Shown here: positions 17,359-25,066 of the stretch, piece by piece
Layout of the letters: every line of letters begins with the position of its first letter
Position numbering within the stretch: the stretch's first letter is position 1
Assembly (NCBI RefSeq): GCF_001886185.1
Contig: NZ_JXLA01000016.1
Coordinates: 29,584-93,583 of the forward strand
Origin: Enterococcus raffinosus
GTDB lineage: Bacteria; Bacillota; Bacilli; Lactobacillales; Enterococcaceae
Direction: 5' to 3'
Length of the DNA stretch: 64,000 nucleotides
Made by a program: the position numbers and the translations under genes
Notes under the pieces: model-generated
What the model saw: only the letters and a program-made list of their open reading frames with translations
What the model was told of the DNA's origin: nothing
Databases searched by the model: none

Positions 17359-17378
17359 CATTTCAGTCAGACGGTTTT
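17347..17378. terminator. Bidirectional terminator between the DUF960-like gene and usp
   Basis: An AACCGTCTGACT-type stem of about 11 bp (ACCGTCTGAC with GTCAGACGGT) is followed by a T-rich stretch and overlaps the stop codon of the plus-strand gene. Confidence 0.8.
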
Positions 17379-17385
17379 AGTTTAT

Positions 17386-17823
17386 CTATTTTACGACCAT
17401 CACGTTACAAGGTGCTTGATTTACTACATATGCAGTTGTTGAACCGACCAGCAGCAATGACAATGCGCCTAGTCCAGTTGCACCTATTACGATTAAATCT
17501 ATCTCTAATTTTTCTGCTAGTTCGACAATCTCGCGCTTAGGATTGCCGGCAATGATTTGAGAAGTCAAATGAACTTCTTTTTCCTCTGCCACACGGTGCT
17601 GCTCTAGCTCATTAATAATGCTTTGGGCTTTTTCATGGACCTCCTGCATCAATGGAATGGAACTCCCACCTGTTGTCCCAGTAAAACTAGCTGTATCAAT
17701 CACTGTCGTCAAGGTCAACTTCCCCTTATTTCTCTTCGCGATATTGATTGCTTCGTCAAACGCCTTTTTAGATTGTTCAGAGCCATCCACAGCAACCAAA
17801 ATATTTTTATATTCATCAACCAT
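17386..17823 (-). CDS. Universal stress protein, UspA family (copy 1)
   Basis: The 145-residue protein (ATG at 17823, 6 bases after AAGGGGCGG) has the UspA core: ILVAVDGSEQS at the start and the ATP-binding loop G-x2-G-x9-GS (GATGLGALSLLLVGSTT) near the C-terminus followed by APCNVMVV. It would bind ATP and act in stress survival as a dimer. It is the first of five UspA genes within 11 kb. It is more diverged from the other four and has a Gly/Ser-rich TGTTGGSS loop in the middle. Confidence 0.9.
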   Translation of the reverse strand: MVDEYKNILVAVDGSEQSKKAFDEAINIAKRNKGKLTLTTVIDTASFTGTTGGSSIPLMQEVHEKAQSIINELEQHRVAEEKEVHLTSQIIAGNPKREIVELAEKLEIDLIVIGATGLGALSLLLVGSTTAYVVNQAPCNVMVVK

Positions 17824-18031
17824 TTTTACCGCCCCTTTCAAATCCTAGTTTATCATTTTGCTTTTCTTTCGAAAAATAAAAATCGTCGTTTCTCTTTATT
17901 TTTTTACTTTTACAATCATTAAAACTGCTTTAAAGATGATCGAATAAATTGTTCTTCACTCTGTAAGGTGCTAAACTTTCTTCACGAACAAATAGATAAT
18001 TCTACACTGATTTTCCGAAAGGAGACATAAA

Positions 18032-18403
18032 ATGAACAACTCACAACGAAGAAAAGCACATTTGATTATTCACAGTGCTTCCACCGCTGCTGCAGGGGTT
18101 GGTGCAGGAATGGCACAACTACCATTTCCCGATGCCACTGTTTTGTTACCGATTCAAACGGCAATGGTTATCGCTTTGGGCAAAGTTTTCCATATTAAAC
18201 TTGAGGAAGGCGCGGCCAGAGCCCTAGCAACACAATTTTTAGCGCAAAAAGCTGGACAAATGACTGCACGGTTTTTAGCTGGGAAACTTCCAGTCGCCGG
18301 AAATATCGTTAACGGTTCAACCGCTGCCGCTATCACCGAAAGCTATGGCTGGATGATCGCTAGAGAATTCGCAGAAGATTACGAAAAAAAGCGCAAAGTA
18401 TAA
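18032..18403 (+). CDS. Hypothetical protein, DUF697-like
   Basis: The 123-residue protein is Ala- and Gly-rich with an amphipathic N-terminus (NNSQRRKAHLIIHSAST) and two hydrophobic stretches, PDATVLLPIQTAMVIALGK (about 35-53) and PVAGNIVNGSTAAAITESYG (about 88-107). This is the pattern of DUF697, a membrane-associated domain often fused to GTPases but here free-standing. RBS AAAGGAG lies 8 bases before the ATG. Function unknown. It is followed by the tRNA-like RNA gene. Confidence 0.6.
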   Translation: MNNSQRRKAHLIIHSASTAAAGVGAGMAQLPFPDATVLLPIQTAMVIALGKVFHIKLEEGAARALATQFLAQKAGQMTARFLAGKLPVAGNIVNGSTAAAITESYGWMIAREFAEDYEKKRKV

Positions 18404-18452
18404 TATTTTTTTAATTGCTCTTGAACTTCTTTTAAATTTCCTGAGACTTCGC

Positions 18453-18458
18453 TATACT
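18453..18458 (+). promoter_or_regulatory. -10 box of the tRNA-like RNA
   Basis: TATACT lies 6 bases before the first base of the RNA acceptor-like stem, which places the start point almost exactly at the RNA 5' end. The -35 region (TTTTAA at 17 bases) is weak. Confidence 0.45.
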
Positions 18459-18463
18459 TATAG

Positions 18464-18576
18464 ACGTGGATGAACTTGGTGTTTTACTCGTTCAATGATG
18501 TAGTCCGCATTTAAGATAGAGGTGCAGGTTCGATTCCTGTCATCCACGTAAAAAAGAAGCTGAGAGGCTTTTTTTT
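18464..18576 (+). ncRNA. tRNA-like small RNA with its own promoter and terminator
   Basis: A 9-bp closing stem (ACGTGGATG 18464-18472, CATCCACGT 18541-18549) encloses a canonical T arm (GCAGG TTCGATT CCTGT, 18524-18540). A D-arm-like hairpin (GAAC/GTTC with 14-base loop containing GG) and a 4-bp, 7-base-loop hairpin (18497-18511, loop TAGTCCG) complete a cloverleaf-like fold. Position 33 is A instead of U, the linkers are wrong, and no CCA is encoded, so it is not a normal tRNA. A hairpin (AAGC/GCTT) plus T8 ends the unit at 18576. It may be a decayed tRNA or a functional tRNA mimic. Confidence 0.55.
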
Positions 18577-18653
18577 ATTACACCTGCTATTTCACAAGGG
18601 TTTTTAATGATAAGAAAAATGGATCACTCATGATGAGTGATCCAAAATAGATT

Positions 18654-18896
18654 TTAGAATACATTTTTACTTAATAAGTTTTCTCCTTTTTCAGACAAAA
18701 AGAAAAACTTAAATTGATTTTTGATAGAGCCGTTACTATCAAAGATATTTCCTTGGATGAAGCCATGTTTCTTCAGATTATCTATACTATTTTCAAATTC
18801 AGTTTTAGAAGTATCGAAGAAGTTATGGCTTAAATTGCTAAAATTTCTGTTAGCGATCTCATCCAATATATAGTACTCCAAATCTTTTAATTTCAT
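18654..18896 (-). CDS. Hypothetical protein, YjcQ-like winged helix
   Basis: This 80-residue protein has the layout of small YjcQ-type winged-helix proteins: an N-terminal helix LKDLEYYILDEI, a central SIDNLKKHGFIQG helix-strand, and a final ITE-like FFLSEKGENLL element. Those proteins are common in prophages and mobile DNA. The match is by pattern only. Codon use is AT-rich compared with the neighbours, which suits a mobile origin. RBS AAAGGGGGGA precedes the ATG. The 376 bases upstream (18897-19272) are very AT-rich and show nothing I can name. Confidence 0.5.
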   Translation of the reverse strand: MKLKDLEYYILDEIANRNFSNLSHNFFDTSKTEFENSIDNLKKHGFIQGNIFDSNGSIKNQFKFFFLSEKGENLLSKNVF

Positions 18897-19272
18897 TCTA
18901 TCCCCCCTTTCTGGAGGATTATAATACCACTAAAAAAACAAATTTGAGATAATTTTCACAAATTATTTTTTATATATATAAAATTCTTATTTTATTTACA
19001 CAAGAAAATTAAGGATTTTACCAGAACACCGCCATTTTCCTGTAAACAAGCTGCAATAATTCTTATTTCTCAAATTTTCTAAATTTATTAATTTCGTTAT
19101 AAACACTTATTTTAAGCAAGGATTCTGCTTGTGTTGTTTATTTTTTTATTATGTCCCTTATACTTTGTCGTATTTTTTGATTTCTCATCCTTTACTTCTT
19201 TCCTTCAATAGGGTAGGATTCCTTTTGGTAACAGTTTTTCTGTTAGAAACATTGAATAGAAGGATTACTGAT

Positions 19273-19383
19273 ATGAAGAAAATCTATGCTTGGCTCTATC
19301 GCCAACCTCGACACAAAATCTATCGCTTACTTTTAATCGTCTGCCTTCTTTTTTGGCTTGCGTTCTTTTTTCTATTTAAATGA
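19273..19383 (+). CDS. Possible 36-residue membrane peptide
   Basis: A short reading frame starts at the ATG at 19273 with GAAGGA 8 bases upstream. It has a basic N-terminus (KKIYAWLYRQPRHKIYR) and one hydrophobic helix (LLLIVCLLFWLAFFFLF), the design of small membrane peptides or type I toxins. The reading frame stays open upstream but has no ribosome binding site there. No family is recognised, and the frame could be fortuitous. Confidence 0.35.
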   Translation: MKKIYAWLYRQPRHKIYRLLLIVCLLFWLAFFFLFK

Positions 19384-19460
19384 ATCTATTGATAAAATTT
19401 ATGTGGCGAAACAGCAAAATTGAACAACTGTGCCTCTTCGTTCTGTATTCGCTAACTGTC

Positions 19461-20636
19461 CTAAAGTGCCCGCAACAACTTCGCGATGAACTTTGCGCCG
19501 AGCGCAAGCGTCTCGTAATCTACCATATCTTTTATATCTTTTGGAGTATGTGTCCTCTTTAAGCCCCCCGAAAAAAAATCCTGAGAGGTCACTGCTAGAC
19601 TTGCCACACACTTGAACGCATAGATGGCATGGTCTCCAGAATACCATTCTGGCCCTTTTGCTACCATGGGATGGTCATCACAAAGCTTTTCCAAAATAGC
19701 CGCGAACCTGCTGTCCATATTACAGGTGGATAAAGCAATTCCCGATCCAACATGTCCGACGCTGTCTATATTGATAACAAGCGCAAACTCTTTGTTTTTC
19801 CGTTTACAATCATTTAAATAGATTAATTCACCAGTTGCTTCGTAATATTCCTCACTATTAAATGGAACAAAATCAATAGCATAGTTTAAGTTTTCTTTCT
19901 TCAATAATTCCATGGTCTGCATCATCATCACTAAACCCGCAGCGTTATCAAGTGCACCGGGAGTCTCATACTTGCTATCCATATGTGCACAAACTAGGAT
20001 ATTCCCCTTCGCATTTTTCGCCTCTTTCTGTGCAATGAGTTGGCGACTTCTTACTTGCTCAATGTGAGAATCAATGACCAGTTTAAGCGAATTACTTTTA
20101 AACACGGGCTTCATTTTTTTCCATTCTTCGTATGAAATATAGGCGGATGGAACTTTAAAATTGCCATCTTCAAATAAGTAAAAGGGCTTTAAGCCATATA
20201 TAGGATGTTCTCCAGTCACTGCAACGATCGCGGCTACTCCACTATCTTCTAACGCATCAATTAGTTCTTTGTGTTCATTAGGATAATAAAAAGGATAATC
20301 TTTTGGTTGTAAAGATGCCTTGGTTAATTGACTATGAAGAAACACTATTTTTTTTCGACAATCAAGACTTTTCAGCTCTTTAAGCGATCCGGCCGTTCCC
20401 CATTCCGCTTCATCTCTGTAGAATCTCGAAAAGGGACTAGGCATTACCGGATACTTCTTCCCATCTACTACTATAAATGAATGACTTTTATGCCAAGTAA
20501 AGCAAGGAAAAGGAAGGGATTTCACCTCATAAGCCATCTTCTGAAACAGCCCTTCAAGTTGTTCAAGTATTCGATTATTTATTGTTGTGCCTACAGGTCG
20601 CTCCTTTGCTATCCTACTCATCCATTTGTTGATCAT
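19461..20636 (-). CDS. M28-family zinc aminopeptidase-like protein
   Basis: The 391-residue protein is a metallopeptidase of the M28 type: a metal-ligand segment CAHMDSKYETPGALDNAAG (about 232-250) with His and bridging Asp, the catalytic FNSEEYY (Glu-Glu, about 275), INIDSVGH for the third ligand and a C-terminal HTPKD histidine. No signal peptide is seen, so it is probably cytoplasmic. The N-terminal 200 residues contain a PA-like region, as in other M28 aminopeptidases. Start ATG at 20636 follows GGGGATGG. It stands alone; substrate unknown. Confidence 0.8.
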   Translation of the reverse strand: MINKWMSRIAKERPVGTTINNRILEQLEGLFQKMAYEVKSLPFPCFTWHKSHSFIVVDGKKYPVMPSPFSRFYRDEAEWGTAGSLKELKSLDCRKKIVFLHSQLTKASLQPKDYPFYYPNEHKELIDALEDSGVAAIVAVTGEHPIYGLKPFYLFEDGNFKVPSAYISYEEWKKMKPVFKSNSLKLVIDSHIEQVRSRQLIAQKEAKNAKGNILVCAHMDSKYETPGALDNAAGLVMMMQTMELLKKENLNYAIDFVPFNSEEYYEATGELIYLNDCKRKNKEFALVINIDSVGHVGSGIALSTCNMDSRFAAILEKLCDDHPMVAKGPEWYSGDHAIYAFKCVASLAVTSQDFFSGGLKRTHTPKDIKDMVDYETLALGAKFIAKLLRAL

Positions 20637-20725
20637 TTTTCCATCCCCTTTATTCGTATTAGAGAAATCTTTCTCTACAATAGAATAACTGAATCAGAAA
20701 GGGGTGGTGTACAACTGTAAGGCAG

Positions 20726-21514
20726 TTATAAGGTAGAAAGCTCATCAAAAATTGCTGGAATCTTTTCTGCGGCTGCCAATATTTTTTTTAGCTCCGTTTG
20801 CCACCGATCTCCGACAGACAATTCAAAATGCCACCGATCTTCAGTAGGAATCTCCTTTTGATCGACCGGCTCATTCAGAGCTTTCAAAACTTGTTCTCCT
20901 CGTCCTTGTTCATACAGCATAATACTTTTCTGAATCGCCGTGATACTGTAACCAGCTTGACGTAGCATGTAGATAACAGTCATCTTTTCTAATTCTTCAT
21001 CGTCATAGCGTATTTCTCCTAAATTTCCAGTAACACTTGCTTTTATCAAACGATTCCGCTCCCAATTTCTCACTGTTTCTACGGTAACCCCAAACAATTC
21101 TGCCGCTTCTTTTCTAGAAAGATGATCTTGTTTAGACGTGAGGGGCCCTTCATTTTTATCTGTTGCCCAATGATGTAGAATATCAGCAGTTCTTTGAGCA
21201 AGTTTGTATTCATTTTCGATAATCTTCAAATAGTCAATTGCATATTCTTTCCCTGACTGCCATTGTTTTTTTCCAGAGGCCCACATAACCTTATTTCCAG
21301 CGTCTCGAATCTTTCTATTTGTAAACGAGTAGCCAAAAATACATCGACATATTTTTACCTGCAAGACATGCAGGTCGGAAAAAAGGCGATGGCCATTTTT
21401 ATCTCGTTTTGACAAAGATAGAAACCCTTGTTTTTCATAAAGTCTTATCGTATTGGGATGAAGGTTAAACACCCTTGCCAAATCGATTGGTCGGTATTTT
21501 TTTTCTATTCTCAT
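20726..21514 (-). CDS. MerR-family regulator with two MerR-type HTH domains
   Basis: The 262-residue protein (ATG at 21514 behind GGAG; ATG at 21526 is less likely) contains two MerR helix-turn-helix segments in tandem. The first covers about residues 5-70 (RPIDLARVFNLHPNTIRLYEKQG), the second about 130-195 (LSRKEAAELFGVTVETVRNWERN). Most MerR proteins have one and dimerise; two in one chain would allow pseudo-symmetric or extended DNA binding. No effector domain or Cys cluster follows. Target genes are not evident; M28 peptidase lies downstream on the same strand. Confidence 0.75.
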   Translation of the reverse strand: MRIEKKYRPIDLARVFNLHPNTIRLYEKQGFLSLSKRDKNGHRLFSDLHVLQVKICRCIFGYSFTNRKIRDAGNKVMWASGKKQWQSGKEYAIDYLKIIENEYKLAQRTADILHHWATDKNEGPLTSKQDHLSRKEAAELFGVTVETVRNWERNRLIKASVTGNLGEIRYDDEELEKMTVIYMLRQAGYSITAIQKSIMLYEQGRGEQVLKALNEPVDQKEIPTEDRWHFELSVGDRWQTELKKILAAAEKIPAIFDELSTL

Positions 21515-21656
21515 AGTCAACTCCATCTTAAATATCTTTTCATGTTCATCCGTACTGACTGCTAAACAGCAGATATTTTTATTTTATCAAGCATCGTCCT
21601 GTGCAGAAATACTTTTCTTTTTGCGTATTTTATTTTGAAAAATAGTCGCATACTAC

Positions 21657-21685
21657 TTTACTTTGCGAACAAATGTTCGTATAAT
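21657..21685 (+). promoter_or_regulatory. SigA promoter with LexA (SOS) box
   Basis: TTTACT (21657-21662) and TATAAT (21680-21685) are 17 bases apart. The spacer contains CGAACAAATGTTCG (21666-21679), a full match to the Gram-positive LexA/DinR box, so LexA would block RNA polymerase until DNA damage. Confidence 0.8.
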
Positions 21686-21703
21686 GATTTTGAGGTGATG
21701 ACC

Positions 21704-21958
21704 ATGTCTATGATTAGTCCAGATTCTGTTGAAATTTTTTATCGAACCTATGATTCTCTAGTAAAAGACTCCCTGCCGTTAGCATTATTTTTGAGCCAAA
21801 TTACTGCTAAGATGGATGAAGAAAATCGTGATTACTTTGTTATCCCTGCTAAAAAAACCGGCCGCAAAAAAGATATTTATTTTCAGTTTGAGCGTAAGAA
21901 CGATGAGCTCGTTTTCAAAGGTATCCATACGAGGAGGAAGGAAAATGGAATCTCTTAA
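21704..21958 (+). CDS. LexA-controlled hypothetical protein 1 (YolD-region type)
   Basis: The 84-residue protein starts at the ATG at 21704, behind GAGGTGATG. It has an acidic helical first half (SVEIFYRTYDSLVKDSLPLA) and a basic C-terminal half with KKTGRKKDIYFQFERKND. No family is recognised. The promoter carries a LexA box, so it belongs to the SOS regulon. Its 3' end overlaps the next gene by 14 bases. No DNA polymerase gene follows, unlike the usual SOS umuC-type operons. Confidence 0.65.
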   Translation: MSMISPDSVEIFYRTYDSLVKDSLPLALFLSQITAKMDEENRDYFVIPAKKTGRKKDIYFQFERKNDELVFKGIHTRRKENGIS

Positions 21959-22205
21959 AGGAACCGTATCAAAACTAAAAATCATTCAATTTTCACAGCA
22001 GCCTTTGGTCTATTTTCAGCTAGAAAACACCCATTGCTTAATCGCGGCTCACTCACTGAATTTTCTTGCGGATGTCGAAAACGGTATGAAGATTCTTGTC
22101 CTGGGTAAACGAAATGCTCGCGGACAATTAATCATTGCAAAATACGCCGTGTTAGGAAAAACAAAACTCATGAATGATTTTCAAACCTACCAAACAGCAA
22201 GCTAA
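21945..22205 (+). CDS. LexA-controlled hypothetical protein 2
   Basis: The 86-residue protein starts at the ATG at 21945, 5 bases after GAGGAGGAAGG, inside the end of the preceding gene, so translation is coupled. Its sequence alternates short strands (VYFQLENTHCLIAAHS, MKILVLGKRNARGQLIIAKY) in a way that suggests a small beta-barrel, perhaps OB-like and nucleic-acid binding. That is a structural guess. It shares the SOS promoter and ends at a terminator. Confidence 0.65.
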   Translation: MESLKGTVSKLKIIQFSQQPLVYFQLENTHCLIAAHSLNFLADVENGMKILVLGKRNARGQLIIAKYAVLGKTKLMNDFQTYQTAS

Positions 22206-22237
22206 AAGCCAGCGCATATCATGTGCTGGCTTTCTTT
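22204..22237 (+). terminator. Terminator of the SOS gene pair
   Basis: AAAGCCAGC and GCTGGCTTT form a 9-bp stem around an 11-base loop, followed by TCTTTTCT. It also lies at the end of the converging usp gene. Confidence 0.75.
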
Positions 22238-22241
22238 TCTA

Positions 22242-22667
22242 TTAACGAACGACCATAACATTGCATGGTGCATTATTGACTACATAAGCCGTTGTTGATC
22301 CTAGCAACAAGCGCGAAAATGTTCCCGTTCCTGTCGCCCCCATCAGAATCAAGTCAATCTTCTTCTCTTCAGCGTACGCGACAATTTTGGCTTTTGGGTT
22401 CCCATCATCAATAATCGATGTATAGGAAATATCTTCTGGAATCAGCTCCTCTAAGGATTCGATCGTTGCACCAGCTGCTTTCCTTGCTTCTTTAACGATG
22501 TGTTCAACCGCATATGGCTCGGCGCCTAAATGATTGGTATCTGACACGATCAAAATATACAAATGCGCGTCATTTCTACGAGTAACTTCAATTGCCTCTT
22601 GAAAAGCTCGACGTGCTTGGTCCGATGAATCCACCGCAACTAGTATCTTTTTGTATGATTCTTTCAT
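22242..22667 (-). CDS. Universal stress protein, UspA family (copy 2)
   Basis: This 141-residue UspA protein has the ATP-loop GATGTGTFSRLLLGSTT near its C-terminus, then NAPCNVMVVR. The N-terminus KKILVAVDSSDQARRAF is typical, although the usual GS in VAVDGS reads SS. It is transcribed alone, ending toward the SOS gene pair and with RBS GGGG 8 bases before the ATG. A candidate small RNA (22761-22847) lies just upstream on the same strand. Confidence 0.9.
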   Translation of the reverse strand: MKESYKKILVAVDSSDQARRAFQEAIEVTRRNDAHLYILIVSDTNHLGAEPYAVEHIVKEARKAAGATIESLEELIPEDISYTSIIDDGNPKAKIVAYAEEKKIDLILMGATGTGTFSRLLLGSTTAYVVNNAPCNVMVVR

Positions 22668-22760
22668 AATAAGCCCCCCTTTATTCTTTATACAATTTAA
22701 TTGTAAGCCTTTTCATCTATAAATATCAAGGAATTTCCTTATCTCCTTTTATTGGCTCAA

Positions 22761-22859
22761 AAAAAAGCACCTTGATCACCAAGGTGCTTAAAGGGGATGC
22801 TAGTCAAATAAAACTAGCTAAGAAAGATTGAGAGAGGTCTTCCTCATACTCATATTTTA
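22761..22859 (-). ncRNA. Candidate small RNA upstream of usp copy 2
   Basis: On the minus strand an extended -10 (TGTTAAAAT, -10 box 22854-22859) would start an RNA of about 85 bases. It contains GAGGAAGACCTC, a GCTAGT/ACTAGC hairpin and a final 10-bp stem (AAGCACCTTG with CAAGGTGCTT) followed by T8. No reading frame is present. Known small-RNA family not recognised. The rest of 22860-23108 is AT-rich with no gene. Confidence 0.5.
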
Positions 22860-23108
22860 ACAGATTTGTCCTTCTTTTTGGTGTTTTTTTGAATTGTTTT
22901 TTTAACATTTTTAAATTTATTCTGAATCTGACTAAATAATTTCATTCCACAAAAGTGTCTTTTTTTTTAATTATGTCAGAATACGATTATTAAAAAGATT
23001 ATTTTACTTAAATAGTGCTATTTCCAAACATTAAAAAATCTTTTTTATCGCTATTTTTATGAACCTTCAATCAGTTTGATACTTTTTTCACAAATGTAGG
23101 TAAAAAAA

Positions 23109-23369
23109 TTAAACCTTTACGTATTCTAATTCGAAACCCTTTGAATCATTTTTCATAGCGACCTTGTATGCGGTAGCTAATGTCTTCATGGTCGCAGGAT
23201 CTAAAGCCAATTTCATAAATGTGGGCAGCTCCATTGCTTCTACATCCGCTGCCTGTTGTGTCGCTATCGGCTGCATCATCTTAGCAAAGCCGCCTGTGAT
23301 TGAAATATTTTGTTTCTCACAACGAATGGCATCTCTTAACTCCATTGGATTTGCAACTACTTTTTTCAT
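23109..23369 (-). CDS. Hypothetical protein (86 aa)
   Basis: The start is the ATG at 23369, 7 bases after AGAGGTG. The protein is helical, with MELRDAIRCEKQNISITGGF at the start and two methionine-rich helices. An upstream ATG and GTG are closer to the ribosome binding site and less likely. No family recognised. It is divergent from a disrupted HEAT-like gene and they share an intergenic dyad. Confidence 0.5.
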   Translation of the reverse strand: MKKVVANPMELRDAIRCEKQNISITGGFAKMMQPIATQQAADVEAMELPTFMKLALDPATMKTLATAYKVAMKNDSKGFELEYVKV

Positions 23370-23423
23370 TCCCATCACCTCTTCTTTTTTTTGATGATAG
23401 CATAGCTAATAATAGAAATCAAT

Positions 23424-23449
23424 AATTTTGTGAATTAAAACACAAAATT
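23424..23449. promoter_or_regulatory. Dyad between divergent genes, candidate operator
   Basis: AATTTTGTG and CACAAAATT form a perfect 9-bp inverted repeat with an 8-base centre, in the gap between the 86-residue protein and the disrupted gene at 23493. An extended -10 (TGGTATACT) follows on the plus strand at 23464-23472. Which protein binds is unknown. Confidence 0.4.
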
Positions 23450-23492
23450 TCTTTTTTATTTTTTGGTATACTTTCTAAAAAGGAGGGGCTCT

Positions 23493-24173
23493 ATGGACAA
23501 TTATTTGCAGCGTAAGCAGCGAGGTTGAATAGAAGGGAATGACCTATTCAATCATAAAACAAATTCACGCGAGACGTTGATCTCTATGCTCCACTCTCAA
23601 GATGCTTGCGATCGAACAATCGCAGCCAAACTTTTACCCCTTGATTGTGAAACAACAGACATTCTTCTACATTCATTAATGACTGAAACAGCCTTGTACA
23701 CCCGCTTAGCAATGACAGAAAAATTGGAAGGCGGCGATAGCTCTACCGCACTCAAAATGATCGGCTTTCTTGGAAAAATTGGGAAGAATCAGCACCGCAT
23801 CCCCATTGCTCCTTCCAAAAAGAAATCCTTTCCTTTACTAAGGGATTTGATGGCTCGGTCGTTAGGACGAATGAACCCTGAGCTGTTTCCGGTTTTGTTA
23901 GCTTCAGCTGAAGAACTTCCGCCTTTAAAATTAAGCGAGCTGATTGATGCCATCGGGTATATGGCCTTCTACCATCCCGCTTTGGCAACAGCACAAAACT
24001 ATCAGCGTCTTCTGCAGATAAAAAATTCTTATGACCACGATCCACTAATCCAATGGAAATGTTTGATTTGCTTCTCCGCTTTTCTTCAAAGCAAAGATTT
24101 ATTAGCACAAGAAGACCAATTTTCAATGGAAGCTCAGCGTTCCTTGAGCTTACTGGCATTAAAAAAGGATTGA
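23493..24173 (+). pseudogene. HEAT-like protein gene interrupted by an in-frame TGA
   Basis: A strong AGGAGGGG site precedes the ATG at 23493. The frame reads 11 codons (MDNYLQRKQRG), then TGA at 23526-23528, and stays open in the same frame to 24173, giving a helical, Leu/Ala-rich protein of about 215 residues in all, resembling HEAT-like repeats. No good ribosome binding site lies before the later starts (TTG 23577, ATG 23586). The gene therefore seems to be broken by one substitution, unless the stop is suppressed or a sequencing error. Confidence 0.6.
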
Positions 24174-24195
24174 GAAAAACTCCTCAATCCTTTTA
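24162..24195. terminator. Bidirectional terminator after the HEAT-like gene
   Basis: AAAAGGATTGAG and CTCAATCCTTTT form a 12-bp stem covering the 3' ends of the disrupted gene and of the converging MerR/TipAS gene. Confidence 0.8.
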
Positions 24196-24951
24196 TTTCG
24201 TATAATATTGAATAATCTCACATAACGCTTCTGTTGCACCCAATCCGCATTTCTCATCATAGTAATCGGTGAAATGCTCATCACTAAGATACAACTCACT
24301 TAAACTTCGATGGGCTTCCTTTGTATATTTTTCCCAACTATATTGCAGCCACAATCTATGTAAAGAAAAAATCTCCTCTGCTAGTGAACTAGGCACGCCC
24401 CCTTCTTTTATGTATCGAGATAACTTATCGAACAGTTGATTTTCAATATCATCCATCTTTAAATAATCAAAGTCACTCATTTCTAGCCAGTTCTGATTAG
24501 AACTTTCCACCGCTACTCCTCCATAGCTTTCCCGGATCTCTTCTCCATAGTTCTCTTCATTTTCTATTAACGATTTGTGTTGAAGTGTTCCAAATCTTTC
24601 TTTGTTCATCATCTTGATTTCCCCTTTATAATAAAGCAGTGTATTATCAAAAGCTTGCAACAAACGAGCCAATTCTTCTTGTTTTTCCACCACTTTAGCT
24701 CTTTGCTCTAACAAGGTCTCTAGAATTCTTTCAGCTGGCCGATCCACCAGATTCTTGATCACTCTCAAAGGAACACCCGCCGATCGGTACAATAAAATCT
24801 GCTGCAGCTTATCCATCTCTTTTTCTGCATATCTCCGATAACCTGCCCCGTCTAAATCAGCAGGCATTAGCAAGCCTCGCTTTTCATAAAATAGTAACGT
24901 GCGAATGCTGAGCTCTGAGATTTCCGCTACCTCTTTGATCGTATACTCCAT
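24193..24951 (-). CDS. MerR-family regulator with TipAS antibiotic-recognition domain
   Basis: The 252-residue protein has an N-terminal MerR HTH (YTIKEVAEISELSIRTLLFYEKRG, residues 3-26), a coiled-coil dimerisation helix (about 78-112) and a C-terminal TipAS-type domain (about 115-250) with the YGEEIRESYG segment and the terminal HFTDYYDEKCGLGATEALCEII block. TipAS domains bind thiopeptides and other ligands, and such regulators respond to drugs. Its target gene is not visible next to it. The gene is monocistronic and convergent with the HEAT-like pseudogene. Confidence 0.85.
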   Translation of the reverse strand: MEYTIKEVAEISELSIRTLLFYEKRGLLMPADLDGAGYRRYAEKEMDKLQQILLYRSAGVPLRVIKNLVDRPAERILETLLEQRAKVVEKQEELARLLQAFDNTLLYYKGEIKMMNKERFGTLQHKSLIENEENYGEEIRESYGGVAVESSNQNWLEMSDFDYLKMDDIENQLFDKLSRYIKEGGVPSSLAEEIFSLHRLWLQYSWEKYTKEAHRSLSELYLSDEHFTDYYDEKCGLGATEALCEIIQYYTK

Positions 24952-25035
24952 CTGATCCCTTCTTACTATTTATCGGTTCATTCATACAATACTTTGGTTT
25001 TTTAAACGTCCTCAACTTGTGAGGTCAAGGAAAAA

Positions 25036-25053
25036 CCAGCAGTATTCTGCTGG
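25036..25053 (-). terminator. Terminator of usp copy 3
   Basis: CCAGCAG and CTGCTGG form a 7-bp stem with a 4-base loop, followed on the minus strand by T5, 14 bases after the usp stop. Confidence 0.75.
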
Positions 25054-25066
25054 CAGCCGATGTCTA

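Noticed and set aside
18464..18549. A normal tRNA gene
   Set aside because: The T arm and acceptor fit, but U33 is absent, linkers between stems are wrong, and the D arm stem overlaps the acceptor. Listed as tRNA-like only.
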